Assembly (NCBI RefSeq): GCF_013294065.1
Contig: NZ_JABSNM010000002.1
Location: 124,001-188,000 of the forward strand
Direction of reading: 5' to 3'
Length of the DNA stretch: 64,000 bases
Source: Sphaerotilus uruguayifluvii
GTDB lineage: Bacteria > Pseudomonadota > Gammaproteobacteria > Burkholderiales > Burkholderiaceae_C
Every line of letters starts with the position of its first letter. Within the stretch, counting starts at the first letter, position 1. The translations under genes and the position numbers were made by a program. Below are positions 26,064 to 34,354 of this stretch, in pieces. A model generated the notes under the pieces. That model did not search any database. It worked only from the letters and a program-made list of their open reading frames with translations, and had not been told where the DNA came from.

Positions 26064-27129
26064 CGGAAGGTTCATCCACAAGGAAGTCATGCAGCGGGCG
26101 GCGCTGGCGCCAGCCCTCGATCTCCAGCATCGGCCGGTCGTGATGCCGGGCGGCGGGCCCCAGACACAGCAGGCCGACGGGCAGCTCGCCCTCGGCCAGC
26201 CCGAGCACAGCGGCCACTGCTGCCGGCTCGAACATCGAGACCCAGCCCAGGCCGAGGTTGTCGGCGCGCGCGGTCAGCCAGAGGTTCTGGATCGCGCAGG
26301 CCAGCGAGCACAGCGCCATCTCGCGCGGCATCGTGCGCCGGCCGAAGACGGTGCCATCGTCGGCCGGCAGCACCGCGACCCAGATCTCGGCACAGTCCTG
26401 CAGGCCCTCGACCTTCAGGCGCAGGAACTCATCGTCACGCTCGCCGAGGGCCTCGGCAGTGCGCTGGCGCTCCTGCTCGACCAGCCCGGCCAGCGCCTGC
26501 CGACGGGCGTCCGAGACGATGCGCACGAAGCGCCACGGCTGCATCAGCCCGACCGAGGGCGCCAGCGCCAGGGCCTGCAGCAGGCGCGCGCGCACCTCCG
26601 TCGCAATCGTCGCGCCGGGCCTGAAGTGCCGCACGTCGCGCCGGGCCGCCATCAGCGCCTGCAGCGCCAGGCGTTCGGCAGCGCCGAAAACCGGGCCGCT
26701 GGCGCCGCCGACCTGCGCGTCCGCCTGCGCCATCCGAGCCACCGACACGGTGGCGTGGCGGCCGTCCGGCCCGCGCAGGCGGTGCTTCTCGACCAGCAGC
26801 GCGCGCGGATCGTCCGAACAGCCGGCGGACAGCAGCGCGGCAGCCTCGCTGACCGAGGGCGTGCCGGTGTGACGGCGCACCGTCTCGGACGGGTTGGGCA
26901 CGGCGACCTGGGCCAGCACCTCGGGCGCGTGGAAGACCGGCGTCCAGCCCTGGGCACGGCAGAGCGCCAGCAGGCCGACTTCGTCGGCCTTGAGGGTGAT
27001 GCTGGCGACTGCGGCCACGTCGGCCCAAGCGGCGCCGATCTGCGCTAGCGCCTCGTCGATGGCCTGGCGCAGCGTGGCCTCGGGCGTGCCGCGGTCGCAG
27101 CCCAGGCCGAGCGCAAGGCGCGGCCTCAT
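26050..27129 (-). CDS. bluB: CobE/CbiG C-terminal domain fused to BluB (5,6-dimethylbenzimidazole synthase)
   Basis: A 359-residue fusion. Residues about 1-125 match the CobE/CbiG C-terminal domain (ALGLGCDRGTPEATLRQAI, SITLKADEVGLLALC, TPSVSEAAALLSAG). Residues about 150-359 are a BluB nitroreductase-like domain (AARRDVRHFRPG, APSVGLMQPWRFVRI, LGLGWVSMFEP), which destroys FMNH2 to make the lower ligand 5,6-dimethylbenzimidazole. The start (MRPRLALGLG, 27129) overlaps the stop of the cbiG gene by 4 nt, so the two CbiG parts are encoded by adjacent genes. Joining ring-opening and lower-ligand steps in one chain is uncommon. Both domains look intact. Confidence 0.88.
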   Translation of the reverse strand: MRPRLALGLGCDRGTPEATLRQAIDEALAQIGAAWADVAAVASITLKADEVGLLALCRAQGWTPVFHAPEVLAQVAVPNPSETVRRHTGTPSVSEAAALLSAGCSDDPRALLVEKHRLRGPDGRHATVSVARMAQADAQVGGASGPVFGAAERLALQALMAARRDVRHFRPGATIATEVRARLLQALALAPSVGLMQPWRFVRIVSDARRQALAGLVEQERQRTAEALGERDDEFLRLKVEGLQDCAEIWVAVLPADDGTVFGRRTMPREMALCSLACAIQNLWLTARADNLGLGWVSMFEPAAVAAVLGLAEGELPVGLLCLGPAARHHDRPMLEIEGWRQRRPLHDFLVDEPSDERS

Positions 27130-27899
27130 GCGGCGGCGTCCTCGCGCGGCGGGCGGTAGACCACCAGGCGCTCGGCCCAGCGCGTCCAGACCTCGGGCGC
27201 GATCTCGGCGTGGGTCACCCACAGCACCGCCTGGTGGCGGGCCGGATCGACCTCGTCGAAGCGCGTCAGGCGCTCGATGCTGGCCGGCAGCGGCGTCGGC
27301 CGGGTCCACCAGTCGGGGCGGCCGGCCTCCTGCACGAAGGCGATCGACTCGCCGTTGACCACATGCGCCGAGACGCGGGTGATGTTGATCTTCGGCGCCT
27401 CGACGCGCCAGCCCAGCTCGCGCCCGAGGATGTCGACCGGAATCGTGCGGCCGACGTCCGACGCGGTGGTCACCACCGGCGTGGCCTGGATCAGCGCGGC
27501 GACCTGCTCGGCCATCGCGTTGGCGCCGCCGACGTGGCCCGAGAGCACCGGAATGACGAACTGGCCGGCGTCGTCGATCACCGTCACGCCAGGATCGACG
27601 TCCTTGTTCTTGAGGTGCGGCGCGATCAGCCGCACCACGGCGCCGAGCGAGACGAAGAAGACCAGCTGGTCGAAGCCCTCGAACAACGGCGCGATCTCGT
27701 CGCGCAACGCGCCCTCATACGCACGCACCGGGTTGGCCACGTCGGCAAACGCGCCGGCGAACTTGGCCGAGGTGCAGATCGACGCCTGCGGCAGCTGGCG
27801 CGCCAGCGCCGCGGCCTGCGCAGCGCCGTGCTTCGTGATGGCGACGATGCAGATGCAGACGCGCGCATCGGCAGGAGAAACGGACGGGACAGCGTTCAT
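27126..27899 (-). CDS. cbiG: Cobalt-precorrin-5A hydrolase, CbiG N-terminal and middle part
   Basis: A 257-residue protein matching the N-terminal and central regions of CbiG, which opens the lactone of cobalt-precorrin-5A and releases acetaldehyde. Diagnostic blocks are CIVAITKHGAAQAAALA, FVSLGAVVRLIAPHLKNKDVDPGVTVIDDAGQ and PVLSGHVGGANAMAEQVA. The usual CbiG C-terminal domain is missing and instead begins the next gene (CobE-BluB), overlapping by ATGA. CbiG presence marks the early-cobalt (anaerobic-type) route. Confidence 0.93.
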   Translation of the reverse strand: MNAVPSVSPADARVCICIVAITKHGAAQAAALARQLPQASICTSAKFAGAFADVANPVRAYEGALRDEIAPLFEGFDQLVFFVSLGAVVRLIAPHLKNKDVDPGVTVIDDAGQFVIPVLSGHVGGANAMAEQVAALIQATPVVTTASDVGRTIPVDILGRELGWRVEAPKINITRVSAHVVNGESIAFVQEAGRPDWWTRPTPLPASIERLTRFDEVDPARHQAVLWVTHAEIAPEVWTRWAERLVVYRPPREDAAA

Positions 27900-28708
27900 G
27901 CGGCGACTCCAGGCGAGGTCTTCTTCAGGCAGCCGCGGATGCGCTCGCCGCGCACCCGGTGCGGGCTGCGCACGATCATCAAGGAGAGGTAGCTGACCTT
28001 GCGCTCGCGCAGCGCGCGCAGGGCCTCGGGCGTGTCGGCGACCTGCTCGTCGGGTGCGCCGCAGCGCTCGACGAAGCTGGCATGGCCGAGCAGCTCGCGC
28101 CGCTCCAGCCAGTCCACCAGCTCGCCGATCAGCGGCTTGACCTTCAGCAGCACCAGGGTGTCGAAGTCGGCCAGCAGCCGGTCGATCGCCGAGACGCCGT
28201 AGGCGGCGGGCACCAGCGCCACGGTGTCGTCCTGTTCGCACAGCGGCAGGCCTTGCGTGGCGCAGGCGGCGGTGAAGGCATTGACGCCGGCCACCACCTC
28301 GACCGGCAGCTCGGCGCCCTCGTCCTCGGCCAGCGCGCGCAGCGTGCGCGCCAGGTGACCGAAGGTGGCGTAGGTGCTGGCGTCGCCCTCGACCAGGAAA
28401 AGCACGTCCTGCCCGGCCTGCAGCTTCGGCCACACCACCTCGGCGGCGCGCAGCCAGGCGCGGGCGAGCTTGTCACCGTCGTGCGTCATCGGGAACAGCA
28501 GGCTCTGGTGGTCGGCCGGCGGCACCAGGCCCGCGCGCGCGACGATGTCGAAGGCGTAGCTCGGCGTCTTCGTGCTGCGCGCCGGGTAGACCCAGGCGGT
28601 GTCGGGGCGCTCCAGCAGCGCCCAGGCGCGCCGCGTGATCAGGCCCGGATCGCCGGGGCCGAGGCTGACGCCGTGCAGCGTGCCCATCTTCTTCAGGCCC
28701 GGATTCAT
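27896..28708 (-). CDS. cobI: Precorrin-2 / cobalt-factor II C20-methyltransferase
   Basis: A 270-residue SAM methyltransferase (CobI/CbiL). Motifs: LHGVSLGPGDPGLITRRAW at the N terminus, PMTHDGDKLARAW, VLFLVEGDASTYATFGHLA and VEVVAGVNAFTAACATQGLPL. Start at MNPGLKKMGT (28708), overlapping the cbiET stop by 4 nt; the stop likewise overlaps cbiG. It adds the third methyl group at C20, early in the corrin pathway. Confidence 0.95.
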   Translation of the reverse strand: MNPGLKKMGTLHGVSLGPGDPGLITRRAWALLERPDTAWVYPARSTKTPSYAFDIVARAGLVPPADHQSLLFPMTHDGDKLARAWLRAAEVVWPKLQAGQDVLFLVEGDASTYATFGHLARTLRALAEDEGAELPVEVVAGVNAFTAACATQGLPLCEQDDTVALVPAAYGVSAIDRLLADFDTLVLLKVKPLIGELVDWLERRELLGHASFVERCGAPDEQVADTPEALRALRERKVSYLSLMIVRSPHRVRGERIRGCLKKTSPGVAA

Positions 28709-30030
28709 GCGGCCTCCTTGCGGGCGCAGACGATCCACACCGGGTTCTCCGCCGCCATGCGGTGCATGTCGAGGATCGGGCGGCTGCGCGCGGCCTGCAG
28801 CTGCAGCACGTCCCAGTCGATCGCATCGGTCGCCACCATCGCCTTGAGCGCCTGCGTGGCCACCGCCAGGTTTTCCAGCGTCACGAAGTTCATCACCAGA
28901 TGACCGCCCGGACGCAGCCGGCGCAGACACAGCGCGATCAGGCTGGAGAGCTCGCCGCCGGAGCCGCCGATGAAGACGGCGTCCGGATCGGGCCAGGCCT
29001 CCAGCCCCTCGGGCGCGCGGCCGTGCACCAGCGTGTGGTTCGAGACCGCGAAGGCATCGCGGTTGGTGCGCGCGATGGCGACGTCGGCCTCGTTCTTCTC
29101 GATCGCCCAGACGTGGCCCTGCGGGCACAGCCGCGCCGCCTCCAGCCCGACCGAGCCGGAGCCGGCGCCGAGGTCCCACACCACGCTGTCGGCGCGCAGC
29201 TGCAGCCGCGCCAGCGACACCGCGCGCACCTCCTGCTTGGTGATCAGGCCCTTGTCGGGCTGACGCTGGTGGTAGTCGCGGTCGGCCAGGCCGAAGCGCA
29301 CCGGGTTCGGCCGCGGGCGCACCCGCCACAGCAGCACCACATTGGGATCGGCGAAGGCCTGCGGCGGCGCCTCGGCCACTTCGGCCGGCGCCAGCTCGGC
29401 GCGCACCCGCTCGTCCGGCTGCAGCAGCCGCTCGGCCACCGCCATGCGGAAGTCGTCGCCCTGCCCCTCGGCGAGCAGCAGCCGGGCGATGCGCGCGGGC
29501 GTGTTCTCGGGGCTGGTCAGCACCAGCAGGCGGTCGTGCGCGCGCAGCGCCTGCGCCAGCGCGTGCAGACCGTGCGCGGGTGGCGCACCGACCTGCCATT
29601 CGCCGGCGTCCTTGGCGTGGATCGACACGATCTTCGCGTCCTGCCAGACCAGCCCCACGCGCGCGCAGGCCAGCTGCAGCGTCGAGACATTGGGCAGCAC
29701 CTCGACGGCCTGCACGCACAGCCGCGCGGCCAGGAAGCCGGCGATGCCGTGACACAGCGGGTCGCCGGTGGCCAGCACCACCACCTTGCGGCCGGCCTCG
29801 CGCGCCTCGCTCACCCAGCCGGGCACGGCGGACAGGCGCCCGGTCAGATCGAGCCGCTCGGCGTCGGGGCGGATCTCGGCCTCCAGCAGCGCGAGCGTGC
29901 GCGCGCCGCCGATGACGCGGTCGGCGGCACGCAGATGCGCCCGCGCCGTCGCGCTCAGGCTGGCCGCGCCGTCGTCGAGCACGCCCAGCACCCGGCAGGG
30001 GTTGGGATCCGGAAAGACATCGGTGTTCAT
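28705..30030 (-). CDS. cobL: Precorrin-6Y / cobalt-precorrin-7 C5,C15-methyltransferase (CbiE-CbiT fusion)
   Basis: A 441-residue two-domain enzyme. The CbiE methyltransferase domain (about 12-215) has RVIGGARTLALLEAEI and VVVLATGDPLCHGIAGFLA. The CbiT domain (about 235-441) has GLITKQEVRAVSLARL and the SAM motif VWDLGAGSGSVGLEAARL, then AVFIGGSGGELSSLI. It methylates C5 and C15 and decarboxylates the C12 side chain. The start at 30030 (MNTDVFPD) is preferred over 30036 because GAGGA sits 6 nt before it and would abut the earlier ATG. Confidence 0.95.
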   Translation of the reverse strand: MNTDVFPDPNPCRVLGVLDDGAASLSATARAHLRAADRVIGGARTLALLEAEIRPDAERLDLTGRLSAVPGWVSEAREAGRKVVVLATGDPLCHGIAGFLAARLCVQAVEVLPNVSTLQLACARVGLVWQDAKIVSIHAKDAGEWQVGAPPAHGLHALAQALRAHDRLLVLTSPENTPARIARLLLAEGQGDDFRMAVAERLLQPDERVRAELAPAEVAEAPPQAFADPNVVLLWRVRPRPNPVRFGLADRDYHQRQPDKGLITKQEVRAVSLARLQLRADSVVWDLGAGSGSVGLEAARLCPQGHVWAIEKNEADVAIARTNRDAFAVSNHTLVHGRAPEGLEAWPDPDAVFIGGSGGELSSLIALCLRRLRPGGHLVMNFVTLENLAVATQALKAMVATDAIDWDVLQLQAARSRPILDMHRMAAENPVWIVCARKEAA

Positions 30031-30042
30031 CAGCATTCCTCG

Positions 30043-31167
30043 TCAGCGGGCCGAACTCGCCTCGGCGATCTTTCGGCCCTCGAAATCGCAGACCAGCACC
30101 TGCAGGTGGAAGCGCAGGCCGTAGCGCTCGGGCGCGGTCAGCGTGGCCACCACCTTCTGCGCCAGCGCGGCGTGGAACTCGTTCAACAGCCCGAGCGCCT
30201 CCATGCGCTCGGCGGCGAAGCGGGCGGTCTCGGCGGCGGCGATGGCGGCGCACTCGTCGAGCGGCGCGCCGATGCCGGCGGCCAGCTCGGCCAGCAGGCC
30301 GGTGTCGACCTCGGCGCGGTTGGCGTGGGTGATGGTCTCGCCCTGGGCGATCTTGGTCAGCTTGCCGACCATGCCGCCGATCACCACCTCGCGCAGCCCC
30401 TGCGCCACCGCCTCGTCCAGCGCGTAGCGCAGGAAGTCGCCCATCTGCACGAAGCAGGCGGCGGGCAGCGCGGGGCGCTCACGCATCGCGAACTGCTCGG
30501 TGCGCCCGCCGGTGGTCAGCACGACCACGCCGTGACCGAGGGTGGCAGCCACCTGCACGCCCTGCACCACGCTGGCGCGGTAGGCCGATGTGGAATAGGG
30601 CTTGACGATGCCGGTGGTGCCCAGGATCGAGATGCCGCCCAGGATGCCGAGCCGCGCGTTGAGCGTCTTCTTCGCCATCTCGACGCCCTGGGGCACCGAG
30701 ATCGTCACCGAGAGCCCCACCTCGTCGAGCAGGCCGGCAGCGACCTCGCGCACATTGACCTCGATGTTGGCGCGCGGCACCGGGTTGATGGCCGGCCCGC
30801 CGACCTCCAGCCCCAGCCCGGCCATCGTCACGGTGCCGACGCCGAAGCCGCCGTGCAGCGTGACGACGCCGGGACGGGCCGCATCGACCTGGACATCGGC
30901 GGTGAGGTGCGCGCCATCGGTGCAGTCGGGGTCGTCGCCGGCGAACTTCACCACCATCGCGTGGGCCGAGCGTCCGGTGCCCTCGCCCTCGCAGCGGCCG
31001 TCGTGCACGACGAAGCGCACCCGGTCGCCGTTGGGCAGCAGGCTCTCGATCTCGGCCGGCACCGTGCCCTCGACCAGTCCGAGCGCGGCGGCGCGGGCGG
31101 CCGCGGCCGCGCAGGCGCCGGTGGTGAAGCCGGTGCGCGTGCCGCGCTTGACGGTCTTGTCCATCAT
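30043..31167 (-). CDS. cbiD: Cobalt-precorrin-5B C1-methyltransferase
   Basis: A 374-residue CbiD protein, the methyltransferase of the anaerobic route that acts at C1. The signature near the N terminus is GTRTGFTTGACAAAAARAA, followed by ARPGVVTLHGGFGVGTVTMAGL and LGGISILGTTGIVKPYSTSAYRAS. Two adjacent ATG codons (31167 and 31164) could serve as the start. It lies 20 nt after cobH and 12 nt before cbiET. Confidence 0.95.
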   Translation of the reverse strand: MMDKTVKRGTRTGFTTGACAAAAARAAALGLVEGTVPAEIESLLPNGDRVRFVVHDGRCEGEGTGRSAHAMVVKFAGDDPDCTDGAHLTADVQVDAARPGVVTLHGGFGVGTVTMAGLGLEVGGPAINPVPRANIEVNVREVAAGLLDEVGLSVTISVPQGVEMAKKTLNARLGILGGISILGTTGIVKPYSTSAYRASVVQGVQVAATLGHGVVVLTTGGRTEQFAMRERPALPAACFVQMGDFLRYALDEAVAQGLREVVIGGMVGKLTKIAQGETITHANRAEVDTGLLAELAAGIGAPLDECAAIAAAETARFAAERMEALGLLNEFHAALAQKVVATLTAPERYGLRFHLQVLVCDFEGRKIAEASSAR

Positions 31168-31187
31168 GGAAGCGGCCTTTCCCGCCG

Positions 31188-31868
31188 TCAGGCCGCGCTG
31201 GCCTTCTGTCGTGCCTCGGCCAGCGACAGCAGCGCGTGCACCGCCGCCACCACCAGCGTCGAGCCGCCCTTGCGGCCGCGGATGACGATCCACGGCACCT
31301 CGGCGACTTCGGCCATCAGGTCCTTGGACTCGGCCGCCGAGACGAAGCCCACCGGCATGCCGACCACCAGCGCCGGACGCACGCCCTCCTCGCGGATCAG
31401 CCGCACCAGCTCGATCAGCGCGGTCGGCGCGTTGCCGATGCCGACGATCGCGCCATCCAGACGCCCGAGCCGGTGCGCCTTGCGCATCGCCTGCACCGCG
31501 CGGGTGGTGTCCTCGGCCTGGGCCCGCGCGATCACGTCGGCGTCGCTGATGAACTGGTGCGTCGCCATGCCGAAGTGCGCCAGGCGCGGGCGCGACAGGC
31601 CGGAGCAGATCATCTCGACATCGGCCACCACCGGCGTGCCGCCGCGCAGCATGGCCTGCACGCCGGCCTCGACCGCGTCCGGGTGGAAGTCGGTCAGGCC
31701 GTTGAACTCGAAGTCGGCGTTGGCGTGGATCATGCGGCGCACGATCGGCCACTGCTCGGGCGTGTAGCGGTGCGCTCCCGCCTCGGCGTCGATGATGGCA
31801 AAGCTGTCGTGCTCGATCGCCTGGCCGGCGCGGGTGAGCTGCTCGGTGACGGTGTTGACGGTGCTCAT
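31188..31868 (-). CDS. cobH: Precorrin-8X / cobalt-precorrin-8 methylmutase
   Basis: A 226-residue CobH/CbiC protein, which moves the methyl group from C11 to C12 to give (hydrogeno)cobyrinate. Features: HDSFAIIDAEAGAHRYTPEQWPIVRRMIHANADFEF, with the catalytic His in MIHANAD, GTPVVADVEMICSGLS, and NAPTALIELVRLI followed by PALVVGMPVGFVSAAESK. The ATG overlaps the cbiX stop (31865-31868). Confidence 0.95.
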   Translation of the reverse strand: MSTVNTVTEQLTRAGQAIEHDSFAIIDAEAGAHRYTPEQWPIVRRMIHANADFEFNGLTDFHPDAVEAGVQAMLRGGTPVVADVEMICSGLSRPRLAHFGMATHQFISDADVIARAQAEDTTRAVQAMRKAHRLGRLDGAIVGIGNAPTALIELVRLIREEGVRPALVVGMPVGFVSAAESKDLMAEVAEVPWIVIRGRKGGSTLVVAAVHALLSLAEARQKASAA

Positions 31869-32803
31869 GCCGGCAGGGCCTCCACCGGGTGCACGGGAAT
31901 CACGGCCGGCGCCGGCGCATGGGCGTGCGCAGGCTGATGCGTGTGCTCGTGCGAGTGGCCGTGGCCCAGGTCGTGCGCGATCTCGCGGTAGCTGCAGCCG
32001 TCGCAGGGCAGGCGGCTGTCGGGCGTGCCGGCCTGCAGGTCGGCGACGCGCTGCTCCAGCAGCGCGAAGATTTCACCCTCGAAGCCGAAGTGCGTCGAGC
32101 AGGTGAAGCGGATCCGCGGATACTGCGCGCGCAGGTGCTCGACCTGGCGGTGGATGCGCTGCATCAGCGTGCCGGTGTAGAGGTAGTAGGGCAGCACGAC
32201 GATCTGCGTCATGCCGATCAGCGCCTGGCGCTGCACCACCCGCTCCAGCCGCGGGAAGGTGATGCCGGTGAAGGCCAGATCGACCAGCTCGTGGTCGCCC
32301 TCCTCCTGCAGCCAGCGCGCCATCTTGGCCATGTCGCCGTTGGCGCCGCGGTCGGAGGAGCCGCGGCCGAGCAGGATCACGCCGGTCGTGGTCGGATCCG
32401 GCATGTCGAGCGCGTTCATCGCCTTGCGCAGCCGGCGCTTGAGGATCGCCAGGATCGGATCGCAGGCGGTCAGGTGCGGGCCGTAGAGGAATTCGGTGCC
32501 CGGGCAGTGCGCGCGGGCGTGCTCGATCGCCTCCGGGATCTCCATCTTCACGTGACCGGCGGCGTTCAGGATGAGCGGCAGCACCAGCACGCGGCGCGAG
32601 CCTTGCGCGGCGGCGATCAGGCCGTCGTGCAGCGAGGGCGGCGCGAACTCGATGAAGCAGACCTCGATGCGCCAGCCCGGCTGGCGCGCGCGCCACTGCG
32701 CGACGAACTCGCGGATCTCTTCGTTGCCGGATTCCTCACGCGAGCCGTGGCCGACCAGCAGGATGGTGTCGTGGGAAGCGGTCATGCCATTCATTGCGTT
32801 CAT
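31865..32803 (-). CDS. cbiX: Sirohydrochlorin cobaltochelatase, two-domain CbiX with His-rich tail
   Basis: A 312-residue chelatase that inserts cobalt into sirohydrochlorin. Two CbiX repeats are visible: the first (about 10-130) has ILLVGHGSREESGNEEI and VLPLILNAAGHVKMEIPEA; the second (about 140-265) has GVILLGRGSSDRGANGD and VVLPYYLYTGTLMQRIHRQ. The last 30 residues hold nine or so histidines (HGHSHEHTHQ, AHAHAP), a likely metal store, together with a CDGCSYRE cysteine pair. Presence of CbiX marks the early-cobalt pathway. The ATG at 32803 overlaps the cobM stop; alternative in-frame ATGs occur within the first seven codons. Confidence 0.93.
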   Translation of the reverse strand: MNAMNGMTASHDTILLVGHGSREESGNEEIREFVAQWRARQPGWRIEVCFIEFAPPSLHDGLIAAAQGSRRVLVLPLILNAAGHVKMEIPEAIEHARAHCPGTEFLYGPHLTACDPILAILKRRLRKAMNALDMPDPTTTGVILLGRGSSDRGANGDMAKMARWLQEEGDHELVDLAFTGITFPRLERVVQRQALIGMTQIVVLPYYLYTGTLMQRIHRQVEHLRAQYPRIRFTCSTHFGFEGEIFALLEQRVADLQAGTPDSRLPCDGCSYREIAHDLGHGHSHEHTHQPAHAHAPAPAVIPVHPVEALPA

Positions 32804-33579
32804 GCGGAAGCCTTGCGGAAGCGGTGGGTGAAGCCCGGGTCGTAGAGCTTCGACTTGACGAGGTCCGGCCAGTGGCGCGCGCCCAGCGTGGGGCTGGCGA
32901 TGATCATGGCCTGACTGACGATGCCGGCGTCGCGGCAGCGCTGCTTGATGTCTGAGAGGGTGCCGCGCACGATGCGCTCCTCGCCCGGCCAGCTGGCCTT
33001 GTGGACGACGACGATGGGCGCGTCCTCCGGCCAGCCCGCCGCGCGCAGTCCGGCCTCGACCTTGTGCAGCAGCGTGATCGACAGGAAGATGCACAGCGTC
33101 GTGCGGTGTGCCGCCAGCGAGGCCAGGTCCTCGCCCGGCGGCATCGGCGTGCGGCCCTCGACGCGGGTGAAGATGACGCTCTGCGTCACCTCCGGCAGCG
33201 TGAAGCTCTCGACCGCCGCCGCCGCCGAGGCCATCGCCGACGACACGCCGGGCACGACGCGCACCGGCACGCCGGCGGCGTCGAGCGGCTGCACCAGCTC
33301 GATCAGCGCGCCGTAGAGCGCCGGGTCGCCCGTCTGCAGGCGCACCACCGTCTCGTGTGCGCCGGCCTGCGCGATCAGCCAGGCGGCCATCTGCGGCAGC
33401 GTCATCTCCTTGCTGTCGGCGATGACGCAGCCCGGCGGCGCCCAGCGGGTCGCGGCCTCGTTCACCAGCGAGCCGGCGAACAGGATCGCTCCGGCGCGCT
33501 CGATCAGCGCGCGGCCCTTGACGGTCAGCAGCTCCGAGTCTCCGGGGCCGGCGCCGACGAACCAGACGGTGCCGCTCAT
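32800..33579 (-). CDS. cobM: Precorrin-4 / cobalt-precorrin-4 C11-methyltransferase
   Basis: A 259-residue SAM methyltransferase (CobM/CbiF). Motifs: VWFVGAGPGDSELLTVKG, VVRLQTGDPALYGALIEL and VVPGVSSAMASAAAA, then PIVVVHKASWPGEERIVRGT. It methylates C11 before the CbiG ring opening. It begins one base after the CbiM-like gene ends and overlaps cbiX by 4 nt. Confidence 0.96.
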   Translation of the reverse strand: MSGTVWFVGAGPGDSELLTVKGRALIERAGAILFAGSLVNEAATRWAPPGCVIADSKEMTLPQMAAWLIAQAGAHETVVRLQTGDPALYGALIELVQPLDAAGVPVRVVPGVSSAMASAAAAVESFTLPEVTQSVIFTRVEGRTPMPPGEDLASLAAHRTTLCIFLSITLLHKVEAGLRAAGWPEDAPIVVVHKASWPGEERIVRGTLSDIKQRCRDAGIVSQAMIIASPTLGARHWPDLVKSKLYDPGFTHRFRKASA

Positions 33580-34221
33580 TCAGGCGCCCAGCGTCAGGCG
33601 CTCGTCCAGGCACAGGCGCGCCCAGCCCGCCTGACCCAGGCGACGGCTGCCACGCACCAGCGCGATGGTGAGCAGCGGCTCGACAGCCACCAGCGCCAGG
33701 TAGGACGCGGCGAACGCGGCCCAGTCGGCCAGCGCGGTGGCCTTCAGTCCCTGCGACAGCCAGAAGCCCACCATCAGCGTGACGCCGGCGTAGTAGGCGC
33801 CGTCGAGCTGCAGCATTCGGCCCGCCGACACCGCCTTCGGCGACAGCGTCCGGCCCAGCGTGTGGTGCACGGTCATCAGCGGCACGATCAGCGTCAGCGA
33901 ATTGACCGCCAGATGCATCAGGTCCTGCGGCTCGAACAGCAGCCCTTGCGCCAGCAGCCCCAGCGCGAATCCGAACAGCGTCGGCAGGTAGCCGAACAGC
34001 AGGTAGATCGGCATCGCGCCGACCAGGTGCAGCTCGGACGGCCCCACCGGCAGGTGCCAGGCCTGCATCAGCACCGAGAAGAAGCCGCCCGCCAGCAGCG
34101 TGCGCAGCAGCAGCGCGGGGCGGCGCCACAGCGCCGGCGCGTGCGCCGACAGCAGCGCGCTGGCGGCGACGCCGGCGGCGCCGACGGTGGTCTGGGACAG
34201 GAAACCGGGTTCGATGTGCAT
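33580..34221 (-). CDS. CbiM-like energy-coupling-factor permease (solo S component)
   Basis: A 213-residue integral membrane protein beginning MHIEPGFLS, like the metal-binding N terminus of CbiM/NikM cobalt and nickel S components. About six hydrophobic segments follow (AGVAASALLSAHA, LLLRTLLAGGFFSVLM, AMPIYLLFGYLPTLFGFALGLLA, LTLIVPLMTVHHTLG and others). It sits between cobB and cobM, so cobalt is the likely cargo. No CbiN, CbiQ or CbiO genes accompany it, so it either works alone or borrows a shared ECF module. The gap to cobB (34222-34354) shows nothing recognisable. Confidence 0.82.
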   Translation of the reverse strand: MHIEPGFLSQTTVGAAGVAASALLSAHAPALWRRPALLLRTLLAGGFFSVLMQAWHLPVGPSELHLVGAMPIYLLFGYLPTLFGFALGLLAQGLLFEPQDLMHLAVNSLTLIVPLMTVHHTLGRTLSPKAVSAGRMLQLDGAYYAGVTLMVGFWLSQGLKATALADWAAFAASYLALVAVEPLLTIALVRGSRRLGQAGWARLCLDERLTLGA

Positions 34222-34354
34222 CGGGAACTCTCCGTGGGCAAGGGTCAGGGAACGGTTCGTGGAACGGGAAACGGACAGGCAGGCGCGAGCCGGCCCGGCA
34301 CGGGGCCGCCAGGGCTCCGCGCGGATCAGGTCAGGCGCGTCGGGAAGGAGGGCC

